Shown: positions 63,360 to 64,000 of the stretch, piece after piece
Position numbering within the stretch: position 1 is the stretch's first letter
Layout: every line of letters starts with the position of its first letter
Assembly (NCBI RefSeq): GCF_001591665.1
Contig: NZ_BCVI01000058.1
Span: 1-64,000 of the forward strand
DNA from: Neobacillus soli NBRC 102451
GTDB taxonomy: Bacteria > Bacillota > Bacilli > Bacillales > Cytobacillaceae
Direction: 5' to 3'
DNA length: 64,000 bases
Program-made: the position numbers and the translations under genes
Notes under the pieces: model-generated
Database searches by the model: none
What the model was told of the DNA's origin: nothing
Seen by the model: only the letters and a program-made list of their open reading frames with translations

Positions 63360-63873
63360 TAAAGGGTTCACCTTTTGGAGATTTTGAAAGAGCAAATAAC
63401 CACGGGATTGATCATACACGAAAAGAAAGCTTTTTGTTCAACAAGGGCTTGAGCAAAACAAGGAGTCGTAGCTTAACGGGTTCCGTTCCCTATCGCAAAC
63501 AAAGAAAATGTAATATAAAATGTCTATCGAATTGAGGGCTAACTTGATAGGCATTTTTTGTTGGTATAAAGGCATTTTACCCCCGATTTATATGTTAATT
63601 TGTATGTCAATTTGTAGTTGAATTTGCTGATATATACTACTGGTATATATCAGCAATATTATATACATATTACTATTCAAATTGGGTGACATACATTTAC
63701 CAGCAAATAGGAGTTGGTTCATTTGAAAATCAAGCCTAAGTAATCTCTAATACGAAGGTTATAAATTTTAATTTGTCCCTACAAACTAGAAAAAATATTC
63801 TTGTTATCTTAATAGGATTAGTGTAAAATTACACTAAACTAAGTAATAAGTTAATTTTAAAAGGCGGATTTTT
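63360..63873. other. Intergenic with terminator and palindrome
   Basis: A terminator (ATGTCTATC 63520 / GATAGGCAT 63553 then six T) and a perfect 14-bp inverted repeat TTGCTGATATATAC (63624-63637) / GTATATATCAGCAA (63643-63656). Otherwise no gene. Confidence 0.6.
63520..63559 (+). terminator. Rho-independent terminator
   Basis: Stem ATGTCTATC/GATAGGCAT with one G-T pair, followed by TTTTTT. Confidence 0.65.
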
Positions 63874-64000
63874 ATGAAGAAAAGATATGCGATTTTAGCT
63901 GCGGTTGTCCTAATACCAATAATTTTAGTGGCAAGTTTTATGTTTTATACCAAAGAAAATGCGAAAAAGTCTATATATGACTATATCGCTAGACAAGGAA
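63874..64000 (+). CDS. Secreted or membrane-anchored small protein, DUF3139-like (cut by window end)
   Basis: MKKRYAILAAVVLIPIILVA is a signal or anchor helix, followed by SFMFYTKENAKKSIYDYIAR. KKSIYDYIxxQG resembles the start of DUF3139 proteins. AAGGCGG lies upstream. Only 42 codons are inside the window. Confidence 0.55.
   Translation, partial: MKKRYAILAAVVLIPIILVASFMFYTKENAKKSIYDYIARQG

Noticed and set aside
1..64000. tRNA or rRNA genes
   Set aside because: I saw no cloverleaf with a GTTCGAATC-type arm and CCA-proximal stem, nor any rRNA core sequence; a covariance search would be needed to be certain.

Overview
The window looks like the chromosome of a low-GC, endospore-former-type Firmicute (Bacillaceae, perhaps near Neobacillus or Bacillus; genus is a guess). 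Reasons: strong AGGAGG-type ribosome sites with many TTG/GTG starts, sigma-A promoters, a YfiT-type bacillithiol transferase, a Blt/Bmr-like efflux pump with its MerR activator, a CoiA-like protein, and B. subtilis-like single genes throughout.

Layout. 0-14 kb: lipid/CoA-type enzymes (SDR, MBL, MaoC), a GNAT, a frameshifted FAD oxidoreductase, a MacB-type ABC transporter divergent from a two-component system, and a TPP-riboswitch operon for thiamine-precursor uptake (thiY, MTH1187-type protein, thiX, thiZ, TatD-like hydrolase). 14.2-15.1 kb: a decayed sortase and LPNTA surface-protein pair. 15.1-22.3 kb: a catechol ortho-cleavage (beta-ketoadipate) locus: catA alone, a six-gene operon (enol-lactonase, CMD protein, CoA transferase A/B, muconate cycloisomerase, thiolase) and an IclR regulator, with matching TTGTACG-N5-CGTACAA operators. 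A recognisable catC is missing. 22.3-33 kb: gene remnants, short repeats, stress/accessory genes and the efflux pump with its MerR regulator. A 0.75-kb segment containing a 19-codon hydrophobic peptide ORF and an unknown gene occurs twice, 8.5 kb apart.

33.4-53.3 kb is an accessory/defence-like island: winged-helix PD-(D/E)xK protein, NUDIX hydrolase, PLD-helicase-DUF3427 protein, an eight-gene operon, a nucleoside deoxyribosyltransferase-like protein, DUF1643, a complete IS66 element, a PIN_8 protein and a second PD-(D/E)xK-like protein. The eight-gene operon (dTMP kinase, acyl carrier protein, XRE repressor, ImmA/IrrE protease fused to a chagasin-type inhibitor domain, papain-like protease, divergent thymidylate synthase-like protein, phosphopantetheinyl transferase, thymidylate synthase) is the best candidate for an undescribed system. 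It joins nucleotide chemistry, a carrier-protein arm and a protease/inhibitor pair under one promoter with a candidate operator.

53.4-64 kb returns to housekeeping and accessory genes: ung, an RCC1-repeat protein, VanZ, DoxX behind a Rex-like operator, a CueP copper protein whose first conserved Cys is an in-frame TGA followed by a SECIS-like hairpin, CoiA-like, a YeiL-like regulator divergent from an MFS transporter, and a partial gene at the right end. Several genes carry single-base frameshifts, some in homopolymers, so either gene decay or uncorrected read errors are present. A ~50-bp hairpin repeat recurs about nine times and often sits at the broken ends of gene fragments.
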